DNA of 17,474 nt from Flemingiibacterium sp045634345 (GCA_045634345.1 JAZRAB010000201.1:1-17474); one strand, 5' to 3'. Shown: positions 1-8,117, counted from the stretch's first letter. Numbers and translations are program-made. The notes: generated by a model from the sequence alone, not told the origin.

Positions 1-1429
1 CCTGAACGAGAAGCTTGTCGCCTTCGGGGATAACCTTACCAACCATACCCTTAATATAATGTACGCCGTATTCTTCAACCGCACGGCGATAGAACTCGTC
101 AAACGCCTTACCGGGGGTACGAACGTCGATATAAAATACATAAACGTCAGTGTCCGGGTACTTATCGCGTGTGAGCATAGCGTGCTTTGCGGTGTACATA
201 CAGCAGATCTTCGAGCAGTATTCCTTACCCTTTTCGGCGCATGCTTCACAGCGCGAGCCGACACACTGAACGAATACGATGGTGTGCGGATGCTCACCGT
301 CGGACGGACGGAGAAGCTTACCTGCGGTCGGACCGGCAGCATTGGTGAGACGCTCAAATTCAAGAGAAGTGATAACGTCCTTTGATTGGCTGTATGCGAA
401 CTCATCGAATTTATCCATCGAGATAGGGTTGAAGCCGGTTGCCACAACGACAGCACCGTATTTTTCTTCTATAAATTCGTCCTTTGCGTTGTAGTCGATA
501 GCGCCTGCGGTGCAGACCTTTGCGCAAACGCCGCACTTGCCGGTCTTCAGCATTGTGCAGTAGTCAGCGTCGATGGTTGCCACTTTCGGTACTGCCTGCG
601 CGAACGGAATGTATATCGCACGGCGGTTGTCCATGCCGAGATTGAACTCGTTTGGAACCTTCTTCTGGGGACATTTCTCGGTGCAGAGTCCGCATCCGGT
701 GCAGATGTCCTCTTTTACATAGCGCGCCTTTTTCTTTATGGTAACGTCGAAGTTGCCGACAAACCCACGTACATCGACCACTTCGGAATACGAGAAAATA
801 CGTATCTTCTCGTGCTGTGCAACATCCACCATTTTGGGGGTGAGTATACACGCCGCGCAGTCAAGGGTGGGGAAGGTTTTGTCAAGCTGTGCCATCTTAC
901 CGCCGATGGTCGGCTTGGTTTCAACGATGTCAACTGGGAAGCCTGCATCCGCAATATCGAGCGCAGTCTGGATGCCTGCGATACCGCCTCCGATAACGAG
1001 CGCACGCTTGGTGACGGGCGACTCGCCGGGGGTAAGGGGGGTGTTTAAGTTGACCTTTGCAATCGCGGCTTTTCCGAGTACTATTGCTTTCTCGGTGCCG
1101 GTTGCCATATCCTTATGTATCCAAGAGCACTGCTCACGGATGTTGGCAATCTCGACCATGTACGGGTTAAGACCTGCCGCGGCGGCAGTTTTGCGGAAGG
1201 TTGCCTCATGCATACGCGGAGAGCAGGAGCAGACCACGATGCCCGATAAATTGTGCTCCTTTATGGCGTCCTTGATAAGATCCTGGCCAGCCTGCGAGCA
1301 CATATATTGGTAGTTGGCGGAGTGAACGACGCCCGGCTCATTTTTGAGGGCTTCGGTGACAGCCGCAACATCAACGGTTCCTGCGATATTGCTTCCGCAC
1401 CAACATACGAATACTCCAATTCTTTGCAT
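1..1429 (-). CDS. hdrA: HdrA-like FAD/iron-sulfur subunit of a heterodisulfide-reductase-type complex (partial, C-terminus outside window)
   Basis: I translated this frame by hand. It starts at ATG 1429-1427 behind a GGGAG/GGAGAG-type ribosome binding site and stays open to the window edge for 476 codons; family members are usually about 650 residues or more. The N-terminus carries the HdrA-type CWCGSNIAG motif (residues 9-17). A Rossmann FAD site GGGIAGIQ lies near 146-153 and an LDCAAC segment near 189-194. A ferredoxin-type cluster site has C243, C246, C249 and C253. A second Cys group is C291, C299, C302 and C306. HdrA is the soluble flavoprotein that bifurcates or relays electrons within HdrABC complexes. 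It follows hdrC by 19 nt, so the three genes form a unit. Family assignment is secure; the physiological electron acceptor is not known, and the partner genes that could reveal it lie left of the window. Confidence 0.93.
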   Translation of the reverse strand, partial: MQRIGVFVCWCGSNIAGTVDVAAVTEALKNEPGVVHSANYQYMCSQAGQDLIKDAIKEHNLSGIVVCSCSPRMHEATFRKTAAAAGLNPYMVEIANIREQCSWIHKDMATGTEKAIVLGKAAIAKVNLNTPLTPGESPVTKRALVIGGGIAGIQTALDIADAGFPVDIVETKPTIGGKMAQLDKTFPTLDCAACILTPKMVDVAQHEKIRIFSYSEVVDVRGFVGNFDVTIKKKARYVKEDICTGCGLCTEKCPQKKVPNEFNLGMDNRRAIYIPFAQAVPKVATIDADYCTMLKTGKCGVCAKVCTAGAIDYNAKDEFIEEKYGAVVVATGFNPISMDKFDEFAYSQSKDVITSLEFERLTNAAGPTAGKLLRPSDGEHPHTIVFVQCVGSRCEACAEKGKEYCSKICCMYTAKHAMLTRDKYPDTDVYVFYIDVRTPGKAFDEFYRRAVEEYGVHYIKGMVGKVIPEGDKLLVQ

Positions 1430-1448
1430 ATATTTTCTCTCCCGATTA

Positions 1449-1841
1449 TTACTTACTGTATTTTCTGAAAGCGCTCATCAAAAGCTGCTGTGGGATTTCC
1501 TCGTCAAGAAGCGAGGGAATATCATCAGCTTTAAGGTGATTTGCACCTTTCTCGCGGATAACGGTGAGTCTCACTGCCTCAATGAGCTTCGCCGGCTCAA
1601 CACCGCGCGGACAGCGCTCCACGCAGGCAAAGCAGGTAAGGCATTTGTATATAGACTTTGATTCAAGCAGAGGTGCAAGCTCGCCCGATTCTACCATATA
1701 TACAAATTCGTGCGGATGGTATTCCATCTCGTCATAAGACGGGCATGTGGCACTGCATTTGCCGCACTTCATGCATTTTCTCGGATTAACGCCGGATATG
1801 CGGAGTATTTCCTCGCGGCGGCGTGCGTTCTTATTCTCCAT
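1449..1841 (-). CDS. hdrC: HdrC-like 4Fe-4S subunit
   Basis: This is a 130-residue ferredoxin-like protein. ATG 1841 is chosen because AAGGAGG (1848-1854) sits 6 nt upstream; an upstream in-frame ATG at 1895 has no comparable site and lies deep inside hdrB. Two classical cluster motifs are intact: CMKCGKCSATCP (C23, C26, C29, C33) and CLTCFACVERCP (C67, C70, C73, C77). This is the HdrC layout, in which two cubane clusters carry electrons between HdrA and HdrB. The start overlaps the end of hdrB by 11 bp, so translational coupling is likely. Succinate dehydrogenase/fumarate reductase iron-sulfur subunits have a different cysteine layout and are longer, which argues against that alternative. 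Confidence 0.93.
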   Translation of the reverse strand: MENKNARRREEILRISGVNPRKCMKCGKCSATCPSYDEMEYHPHEFVYMVESGELAPLLESKSIYKCLTCFACVERCPRGVEPAKLIEAVRLTVIREKGANHLKADDIPSLLDEEIPQQLLMSAFRKYSK

Positions 1842-2637
1842 CGCTTGCCTCCTTGACTCCGAGTGCTTCGGCAAGCAGCTCGGTGAAATAAACAACGGGT
1901 AACTTGCTGCCGTTCTTTATAAGATTATATCGGCAGAGCGGACATGCAGTGATTATCATATCTGCGCCATGGCTTGCCGCGCTGTCTGCAACGGCGTTGC
2001 TCTTTTTGCTTGCCGATTCGGCATCCTCAAGCGCGATGTAACCACCGCAGCACTCGTTTCGTGCCGGGTAGATTACCGGCTCACCGCCGAGCGCGCGGAT
2101 GAGATTCTCGATGATCTGCGGATTTTCGGGATCGTCCATCTGCATAGTCTTTGACGGACGGAGGAGCAGACAGCCGTAATAAGCGGCAATCTTTTTGCCT
2201 GCGAGCGGCTTTTGCACCTTTTCTGCGACCTTGTCAAATCCGATCTCGTCGCGCAGAAGCTCAAGAAGATGCATGACCTTGGTTTCACCGTTATACGGTG
2301 CAGGGGCATCCTTTTCCTGCGCGAGGTAATTGTTTACACGCAGAGCGAAGTCTGCATCTGTTTTTATTTGATTGTTAGTCTGCTTTATCACGTTGTGGCA
2401 CGCAGAGCACACTGTTACAAGCGGCTCGCCCTTGTCACGTGCGTCAATCAGCGCGCGCACGCTTGGGAGCTTTGAGGCTATCTCATCCTTTGCATACGAG
2501 AACACGCCGCCGCAGCATTGCCATGTATCCGGCTCAACAAGCTCAACTCCGAGAACTTTGCATGCCGCATGTGCGTACATATCAAGATCTTTCGCCTTTG
2601 TACGCAGCGTACATCCGGGGAAATATGTAACTTTCAT
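1831..2637 (-). CDS. hdrB: HdrB-like CCG-domain subunit
   Basis: The 268-residue protein begins MKVTYFPGCT and has two complete cysteine-rich CCG domains. Domain one uses C9, C41-C42, C77 and C80; domain two uses C156, C196-C197, C232 and C235. In characterised HdrB these CCG motifs bind the noncubane [4Fe-4S] clusters that act on disulfides. All ligands are present, so the subunit looks catalytically competent. The ribosome binding site AGGAAAGGAT lies just upstream of ATG 2637. The gene is 46 nt downstream of fumC and overlaps hdrC. In bacteria without coenzymes M and B the true substrate of such HdrB proteins is often unknown; here the fumarase and dehydrogenase neighbours point towards C4-dicarboxylate or thiol redox chemistry, which is inference. 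Confidence 0.93.
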   Translation of the reverse strand: MKVTYFPGCTLRTKAKDLDMYAHAACKVLGVELVEPDTWQCCGGVFSYAKDEIASKLPSVRALIDARDKGEPLVTVCSACHNVIKQTNNQIKTDADFALRVNNYLAQEKDAPAPYNGETKVMHLLELLRDEIGFDKVAEKVQKPLAGKKIAAYYGCLLLRPSKTMQMDDPENPQIIENLIRALGGEPVIYPARNECCGGYIALEDAESASKKSNAVADSAASHGADMIITACPLCRYNLIKNGSKLPVVYFTELLAEALGVKEASDGE

Positions 2638-2683
2638 ATGTTTTATCCTTTCCTATGGGATATAGGTCAAATTTGGAAGGCGC

Positions 2684-4060
2684 TCAGCACATTTCTTCGG
2701 GGTGGAATACCTCGTCGAATTTTTCTGCTGTCAAAAAACCAAGCTCAACACACGCTTCTTTAAGGGAAATGTTGTCCTTGTACGCCTTCTTCACGGTCTT
2801 TGCCGCGTTCTCGTATCCGATGTAGGGATTGAGCGCGGTGGCGAGCATGAGCGAATTGTGGAGGTTGTGGTGCATCTTTTCACGATTGGCTGTGATACCG
2901 ACTGCACATTTGAGGTCGAACGACACAATAGCTTCCGCGAGCAGTCTTGCGGACTGTAAGAAGTTGTACGCCGCTACGGGCATGAATACATTAAGCTCGA
3001 AGTTGCCCTGCGATGCCGCCATGCCGACAGCAACATCGTTGCCCATTACCTGAACCGCCACCATAGTAACCGCCTCGCATTGAGTCGGATTGACTTTGCC
3101 GGGCATGATAGACGAGCCGGGCTCGTTCTCGGGAATGTATATCTCGCCGAGACCGTCACGCGGACCGGAAGCGAGCCAACGTACATCGTTTGCAATTTTC
3201 ATCATGTCGCATGCGGTTGCTTTGATCGCACCGTGCGCAAATACAAGCTCATCCTTTGATGTGAGCGCGTGGAACTTGTTTGCGGCTGTAATGAACGGTT
3301 TGCCGGTAAGCTCTGCGCACTTCTTTGCAACGAGTGTGTCAAATCCCTTGGGGGCGTTAAGTCCCGTGCCGACGGCGGTGCCGCCGAGCGCAAGCTCGTA
3401 GAGTGGCTTGACTGCGAGCTTCAAAAGCTCAACGTCACGCTCAAGCGAGGCGCGCCAACCGCTTATTTCCTGACTGAACTTGATGGGAGTTGCATCCTGA
3501 AGATGTGTGCGTCCCGATTTTACGATACCCTCATTTTCGGCTTCAAGGCGCTTGAAGGTTGCAATGAGCTGTTCTACTGCGGGGATGAGCTTATCCTCGA
3601 GCGCTATAACAGCGGAGATATGCATAGCCGTCGGGAAGGTGTCGTTTGAGGACTGGCTCATGTTGATGTCGTCGTTGGGATGAGTCAGCTCCTTGCCGGC
3701 TATCTGATTCGCACGGTTACGGATGACCTCATTTGAGTTCATGTTCGACTGTGTGCCGGAACCGGTCTGCCAAACAACGAGAGGGAAGTGTTCGGAAAGC
3801 TTGCCTGCGATAACCTCATCGCAAGCCGCGCTGATTGCGTCAAGCTTTTCTTTTGTCATCTTTTCGGGCTTAAGCTCATGATTGGCAAGCGCAGCCGCCT
3901 TTTTGAGTATGCCGAATGCATGAATAATCTCGGCAGGCATAGTTTCAATGCCAACGCCGATTTCAAAGTTCTCGTGGCTTCTTTGAGTCTGTGCCGCCCA
4001 TAATTTGTCGGCGGGGACCTTCATCTCACCCATGGAGTCATGTTCAATACGGTATTCCAT
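2684..4060 (-). CDS. fumC: Class II fumarate hydratase
   Basis: This cytosolic enzyme interconverts fumarate and L-malate. With start ATG 4060 the protein has 458 residues, normal for class II fumarases. An earlier in-frame ATG at 4078 lies on the AAAGGAAA ribosome binding site that serves ATG 4060, so I prefer 4060. Family motifs are present in order: TGSGTQSNMNSNEV (99-112), GRTHLQDATP (183-192) with catalytic His186, and the lyase signature GSSIMPGKVNPTQCE (315-329) with the catalytic loop Ser. The ATP/argininosuccinate/aspartase superfamily also includes aspartase, but the SSNDTFPTAMH and THLQDATP segments fit fumarase. It lies 19 nt downstream of the dehydrogenase gene and upstream of hdrBCA, giving a probable five-gene operon. 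Confidence 0.95.
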   Translation of the reverse strand: MEYRIEHDSMGEMKVPADKLWAAQTQRSHENFEIGVGIETMPAEIIHAFGILKKAAALANHELKPEKMTKEKLDAISAACDEVIAGKLSEHFPLVVWQTGSGTQSNMNSNEVIRNRANQIAGKELTHPNDDINMSQSSNDTFPTAMHISAVIALEDKLIPAVEQLIATFKRLEAENEGIVKSGRTHLQDATPIKFSQEISGWRASLERDVELLKLAVKPLYELALGGTAVGTGLNAPKGFDTLVAKKCAELTGKPFITAANKFHALTSKDELVFAHGAIKATACDMMKIANDVRWLASGPRDGLGEIYIPENEPGSSIMPGKVNPTQCEAVTMVAVQVMGNDVAVGMAASQGNFELNVFMPVAAYNFLQSARLLAEAIVSFDLKCAVGITANREKMHHNLHNSLMLATALNPYIGYENAAKTVKKAYKDNISLKEACVELGFLTAEKFDEVFHPEEMC

Positions 4061-4079
4061 TTCTATATTTCCTTTCATG

Positions 4080-5024
4080 TCAAATTACGATATTGTTTAT
4101 GATATCTTTCAAGCAATCAGCGCTGTGGCGCAGCTTTGCAACTTCATCATCGGTCAGGGGGGTGAGTATCTTTCCGTGCGCACCCTCACGTCCGATAATA
4201 GACAGTACGGACAGACATACGTCGTCGATGCCGTATTCGCCGTGCATCATAGTGCATACGGTCATTGTGGTGTCAATACCGCTGGGCAGGCACTTGACTA
4301 TATGGCAGACCGAAACGGAGATCGCATAGAATGTAGCACCCTTGCGCTCGATAACACGTGCGCCCGATTTACGGACGTACTCTTCAAGATCATCGTAATT
4401 GAGTTCAGGATATATACCATCGGTGTTTACGATAAGGTTTTCGCAGTCTGCGAGCGGTACGTTTGAAATGTTGGCAATCGACCACGGGATGAACGACGAG
4501 TCACCGTGTTCGCCCATAACGTATGCATGCACATTCTGCTGGTTGATGCGGTAGTATTCCGACAGGCGCGAACGCAAGCGCGCAGTGTCAAGAATAGTTC
4601 CCGATCCGATGATGCGTCTTTCGGGAAGACCGGAGCATTTGCAGAATACATATGTGAGAATGTCAACCGGATTTGATACGATTATGTAGTTAGCATCGGG
4701 GGCGTATTTCACGATCTCGGGGATTATGGACTTGGTGATATTCACGTTCGTCTGCGCGAGGTCGAGACGGGTCTGACCCGGCTTGCGCGCAATGCCGGAT
4801 GTGATGATGACGATGCTTGAGCCCTCGGCATCACGGTACGAGCCTGCATAGACCGAGCAAGGACTGCAGAAAGGAGTACCCTGACGGATGTCAAGCGCTT
4901 CGCCAAGAGCACGTTCATTGTTTACGTCGATCATAACGATCTCTGAAACGAGACCTGTTACAGTCAGTGTGTAAGCGATGGTGGAGCCGACGCTTCCTGT
5001 TCCGATAATGGTGACCTTGTTCAT
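4080..5024 (-). CDS. L-lactate/malate dehydrogenase family protein; specificity residues mixed, malate plausible
   Basis: This 314-residue NAD-dependent 2-hydroxyacid dehydrogenase has the glycine-rich loop GTGSVG (8-13), Asp33 typical of NAD preference, catalytic Arg86 (R109 in LDH numbering), Asp146 (D168), Arg149 (R171) and His173 in GEHGDSS (H195). The substrate-discriminating position, Gln102 in lactate dehydrogenases, is Arg80 in the segment ARKPGQTR; arginine there is the malate dehydrogenase signature. However, Thr231 matches the LDH Thr246 position, where malate enzymes usually have Gly or Ala-like residues. Ribosome binding site AGAAGGAAG precedes ATG 5024. As first gene of the operon with fumC 19 nt downstream, oxaloacetate/malate conversion makes pathway sense. 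Automated annotation would probably say L-lactate dehydrogenase; biochemical specificity cannot be settled from sequence alone. Confidence 0.9.
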   Translation of the reverse strand: MNKVTIIGTGSVGSTIAYTLTVTGLVSEIVMIDVNNERALGEALDIRQGTPFCSPCSVYAGSYRDAEGSSIVIITSGIARKPGQTRLDLAQTNVNITKSIIPEIVKYAPDANYIIVSNPVDILTYVFCKCSGLPERRIIGSGTILDTARLRSRLSEYYRINQQNVHAYVMGEHGDSSFIPWSIANISNVPLADCENLIVNTDGIYPELNYDDLEEYVRKSGARVIERKGATFYAISVSVCHIVKCLPSGIDTTMTVCTMMHGEYGIDDVCLSVLSIIGREGAHGKILTPLTDDEVAKLRHSADCLKDIINNIVI

Positions 5025-5142
5025 AATTTTCTTCCTTCTGAAATGATTTTTTGTTAAAACACCGTTGTGTTCACAAAATGTTAAATAGAGTTTATTTTTT
5101 CAACGTTCTTCTACATTCAATTAATAATTTTCACCATTATAT

Positions 5143-5171
5143 ATTATATCACTTCCGGCACAAAAAATCAA
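5143..5171 (-). promoter_or_regulatory. Sigma-A promoter of the dehydrogenase-fumC-hdrBCA operon
   Basis: On the minus strand a -35 TTGATT (5166-5171) is separated by 17 nt from a -10 TATAAT (5143-5148). The predicted start near 5136 leaves a leader of about 110 nt. In that leader, 5065-5076 reads TTGTG-TT-CACAA, with TTGTGAA and TTAACAA half sites on the minus strand that resemble the redox repressor Rex. Their spacing is not the canonical 4 nt, so Rex control is only a guess. The rest of the roughly 365-nt gap between the dehydrogenase and the cyclophilin is AT-rich and shows no gene. Confidence 0.7.
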
Positions 5172-5317
5172 TATGTTTTTGTTACCAAAAGATAAACATC
5201 TCATCATGATTTAATGAGTAAAACTGCATGATAAATAATTAACAATAGGCGATTTTTCCTTTAATCATGTGACTTTTTGGAGATAATAACAAAAGTGGTG
5301 AGCGGTTATATAAAAGG

Positions 5318-5365
5318 GGACCTCTGACTCCTCGCCGCTTTCTTTGCACCGAGTATCAGAGGTCC
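5318..5365 (-). terminator. Long hairpin, probable terminator downstream of the cyclophilin gene
   Basis: GGACCTCTGA (5318-5327) and TCAGAGGTCC (5356-5365) form a perfect 10-bp stem around a 28-nt loop. On the minus strand the stem is followed by CCTTTTATATAA, a weak U-rich tail. It starts 25 nt after the cyclophilin stop codon, the right place for a terminator, although the loop is larger than usual. Confidence 0.5.
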
Positions 5366-5389
5366 GCATAATTTATCGTATCACAAAAA

Positions 5390-5872
5390 TTATTTTTCGT
5401 CCGGAATGATTGTGACTTTAGCCATGACGACATCCTTTATCGGCTTGTCGCGCATATCTGTGTCAACGCCGGCGATAAGGTCAACCACGTCCATACCCTC
5501 GGTGACAACGCCGAATGCCGCGTACTCACCGTCAAGATATGTTGCATCCTCATGTACAATAAAGAACTGTGAGCTTGCACTGTCCTTTACCATTGTGCGT
5601 GCCATAGAAATCGTACCGCGTGTGTGGCTGAGGTTGTTGACAACGCCGTTGGATGCGAACTCGCCCTTGATGTTGTCGGGAGAACCGCCCATGCCGGTGC
5701 CGGTGGGATCACCGCCCTGAATCATGAAGCCGTTGATTACGCGGTGGAATATAAGTCCGTCGTAAAAGCCTTCTTTAACGAGCTTTTCAAAGTTTGCGAC
5801 TGTAATCGGCGCTACATCGGGATAAAGCTGAAGCTTTATGATGCCGCCGTCTGCCATTTCTATTTGTACCAT
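5390..5872 (-). CDS. Cyclophilin-type peptidyl-prolyl cis-trans isomerase
   Basis: The 160-residue single-domain cyclophilin has no signal peptide or membrane segment, so it should be cytosolic. It catalyses cis-trans isomerisation of proline peptide bonds in folding proteins. The core motif FHRVINGFMIQGGDPTGTG (42-60) carries Arg44 and Gln52, matching the catalytic Arg55 and Gln63 of human cyclophilin A. SSQFFI (100-105) and LDGEYAAFG (113-121) complete the pocket; the tryptophan of eukaryotic cyclophilins is replaced, as is common in bacteria. AAGGAG lies about 9 nt before ATG 5872. The gene is 36 nt downstream of the DUF6320-like gene with no promoter or terminator recognised between them, so cotranscription is possible. 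It resembles Firmicute PpiB proteins. Confidence 0.93.
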   Translation of the reverse strand: MVQIEMADGGIIKLQLYPDVAPITVANFEKLVKEGFYDGLIFHRVINGFMIQGGDPTGTGMGGSPDNIKGEFASNGVVNNLSHTRGTISMARTMVKDSASSQFFIVHEDATYLDGEYAAFGVVTEGMDVVDLIAGVDTDMRDKPIKDVVMAKVTIIPDEK

Positions 5873-5908
5873 TTTTGTGTTCTCCTTGTTTAATAAATAT
5901 TTGCACGC

Positions 5909-6571
5909 TTACAGATGAAAGCGTTTTTTTAATTCGTTTCTTGTTCTTCGATATGAAAAAACAAGCATCGTTGCAAAACAAAGCATCGACACCCACGATG
6001 CGGTGACTACCGGCCACTCGATATCCGACCAGCCGAAAACCCATAAAAATACCGACAAAACCCCAATTACAGCGATAACGAGCTGATAAATAGTATATGC
6101 ACGGTTTCTCATCGGACGGATAACTATCATAAGAGTAGTTGCGACTGCCGCGCCAATAATAAGAAACGGAATAACAAAATTAACCGACCAACGGTGAAAT
6201 CCCGTAAAGAAATCAATGAAAAATACGAGTCCGCCGATGCCGAACAGCTGGCATAATGCTATGGATGCGGGATTGGGCGTGTGACGCAGAACATTCATTG
6301 AGCTTATCCATACATAAATAATAGCAGCCACTGTTATTAATGCCCACGGACTGCCTGTGGGTACAAGATGATCTACCATAAAGCTTGCCGCCACGAAAAT
6401 CAGCGCAAGAAAGGTTATCAGTCGAAGCAGCAGACCGCGAGTAAATCTGCTTTTTATATATGGATAGTCAAGCGAAAAGTCATCGTCCGTTTTTTCTGTA
6501 TGCATATCGCAGAGCGGACATTTTGGAGTATCGTTTGCGAGCTTTACGCCGCAGTGCGCACAAAATCTCAT
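5909..6571 (-). CDS. Zinc-ribbon integral membrane protein (DUF6320-like)
   Basis: The start ATG 6571 overlaps the stop of the upstream acyltransferase as ATGA, with AAGGAG inside that gene, so the two are translationally coupled. The 220-residue product opens with a zinc-ribbon motif MRFCAHCGVKL (C4, C7) followed by CPLC (C18, C21). After a short linker come about six hydrophobic segments, the first near residues 48-68 and the last near 190-210, and a basic C-terminus. I recognise the overall layout as the DUF6320 type often found beside alcohol-acetyltransferase-like genes in Clostridia; this is recollection, not a search. Function is unknown. The tight coupling suggests it is a membrane partner for the acyltransferase. 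Confidence 0.82.
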   Translation of the reverse strand: MRFCAHCGVKLANDTPKCPLCDMHTEKTDDDFSLDYPYIKSRFTRGLLLRLITFLALIFVAASFMVDHLVPTGSPWALITVAAIIYVWISSMNVLRHTPNPASIALCQLFGIGGLVFFIDFFTGFHRWSVNFVIPFLIIGAAVATTLMIVIRPMRNRAYTIYQLVIAVIGVLSVFLWVFGWSDIEWPVVTASWVSMLCFATMLVFSYRRTRNELKKRFHL

Positions 6572-7998
6572 TGCTTCTCCTTCTTTGTTTTGCGTTTGTT
6601 TCGGCAAACGGCTCTTTTTTCAGCCTTCTTGATTATCTTCGCGGCCTTTTTCTCGGCTTTTGACGGCTTTTGACGGCGCACCTTTTCGGGCGGCAATGTC
6701 TCATTTGACGATATTATAATATCAATGCCTTGCCGTGAAAGATACGAAAACAAGAACTGCTCAAGGGAATTGTCATCGACCGTCGAGGAAAAGGAAAGCG
6801 CAAGATTGTTTTGGTAAGAGCATAGCGATACCTTCTTGACGTGTGTCTGCGAGCCGCCGATTATCACCTCAAAGCGGTCAACGCGGTCGGCTATTACCGA
6901 TGGCAATGTTATCCTGCCGAGATTGGAGAGAGTTATCGTGTAGCGCTTTGCCGAGCGGCTATAAACAGCACGCATTATCGGATTTTTGAGCCATATCGGC
7001 ACAAAGCGAACACCGGGTATGCGCTCGATATTAACGTGCTCTGTTATCTGACGCTCGAAATACCCTTTTGTAAGACACTCCGAAAAGCGTTTTTTTGTTA
7101 ATTCAAGTATATCCTCGAATGATGCACCGCGCTTCGGAACCACGCCCACATTTATATGTCCGAAAAAGTTTCTAAGAGTACTTGACTCGAACATTCCGCG
7201 CAAATTAACCGGTATGCTCACGGCAATCGGGCGTTTTCCGGCTATACTGCGGTATGACGTATTGTATATCGACCAAATCAGCAGTGCGCATATATATTCA
7301 CTGAGCGTGGCACCATGTGATTTGGCAAGGGCAAGCAAGCCGTCCGCCGGAATCTCAGCCGAAAGCACGCCAAGACGTGTACCGTCATATCGGTATCCGC
7401 CAAGACGGTACGCATCCGGCTCACGCTCGGTATTTTTCCTTTTAATATCTGCGTCCGACACATTCACAAGGAAGCTGTCCTCACCGAAATCGCGCATATA
7501 AGCATCGGCTTCATGTCTGATATTCTCCTCGGGTACTGCTTCGCCGCTCAGAACATTGAAATAGCAGTAAACAAGCGTGCGCATAAAGCTGACAGCTCCC
7601 ATGCCGTCCGCAAGTGCATGATACATTTCAAGGTTGATGCGCTTATGATAATAAGTAACCCTGAATAGAAATCCTCTTTCGCCCGAACGATAGATCGGGG
7701 AACAAGGATATGACCGCTCCGGTTTAACAACGGGACGCTCATTGTTCACATCAAAATAATACCAGAACAGTCCGCGGTGGAGCTTCAGAGCGAATGAAGG
7801 CATTATCTCCAGCGCCTTTTCAAGCGCCGTTTGCAGAGCTGCCGGTTCTACCTCGTCAAAGAGCACTGCCGTAAGGCGATATACGTTCGGCGAACGTGCA
7901 GAGGTTATGGACGGAAACAATTTTGCCGCATTATCAAGCCTGTCCCAATAACTCTCATCAATACCGCTGTGCGGCGCACGTTTACATCTTTTTGCCAT
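6568..7998 (-). CDS. HXXXD-type acyltransferase (alcohol acetyltransferase/condensation-domain-like)
   Basis: The 476-residue protein has the HXXXDG active-site motif HALADG (His127, Asp131, Gly132) in the context MYHALADGMGAVSF, as in BAHD, wax-ester synthase, alcohol acetyltransferase and NRPS condensation-like folds. These use the histidine as general base to transfer an acyl group from CoA or a carrier protein to an alcohol or amine. No carrier or adenylation domain is visible. Residues from about 437 to the end form an unusually lysine/arginine-rich tail that could bind acidic lipids or nucleic acid. ATG 7998 has no ribosome binding site close by; a strong AAAGGAG lies about 60 nt upstream, before a tiny GTG reading frame. 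The next gene overlaps by ATGA. The substrate cannot be inferred. Confidence 0.82.
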   Translation of the reverse strand: MAKRCKRAPHSGIDESYWDRLDNAAKLFPSITSARSPNVYRLTAVLFDEVEPAALQTALEKALEIMPSFALKLHRGLFWYYFDVNNERPVVKPERSYPCSPIYRSGERGFLFRVTYYHKRINLEMYHALADGMGAVSFMRTLVYCYFNVLSGEAVPEENIRHEADAYMRDFGEDSFLVNVSDADIKRKNTEREPDAYRLGGYRYDGTRLGVLSAEIPADGLLALAKSHGATLSEYICALLIWSIYNTSYRSIAGKRPIAVSIPVNLRGMFESSTLRNFFGHINVGVVPKRGASFEDILELTKKRFSECLTKGYFERQITEHVNIERIPGVRFVPIWLKNPIMRAVYSRSAKRYTITLSNLGRITLPSVIADRVDRFEVIIGGSQTHVKKVSLCSYQNNLALSFSSTVDDNSLEQFLFSYLSRQGIDIIISSNETLPPEKVRRQKPSKAEKKAAKIIKKAEKRAVCRNKRKTKKEKQ

Positions 7999-8088
7999 GT
8001 TTTCAAAACAGCATTCGGATATTCGTCTGTCCTAAATGAAAATCCGCACGCCTTCTCCTTTCAGCGGTATATTTATGACTTATATATT

Positions 8089-8117
8089 ATTATACTGTAT
8101 CGTAAATAACAACACAA
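8089..8117 (-). promoter_or_regulatory. Promoter of the acyltransferase gene pair
   Basis: Minus-strand TTGTGT (8112-8117), a 17-nt spacer and TATAAT (8089-8094). The -10 is perfect and the -35 is weak (TTG only). It lies in the gap after the YitT-family gene, so the acyltransferase unit is likely transcribed independently. Confidence 0.55.

Noticed and set aside
386..1313. Long plus-strand open frames in 386-1313.
   Set aside because: They are antisense to hdrA, whose cysteine motifs and FAD site are unmistakable; codon-bias shadows in GC-richer coding DNA.
5051..5086. Rex operator upstream of the dehydrogenase operon.
   Set aside because: Half sites TTGTGAA and TTAACAA are present but separated by about 13 nt in place of 4, and TTGTG-TT-CACAA is too short; kept only as a remark.
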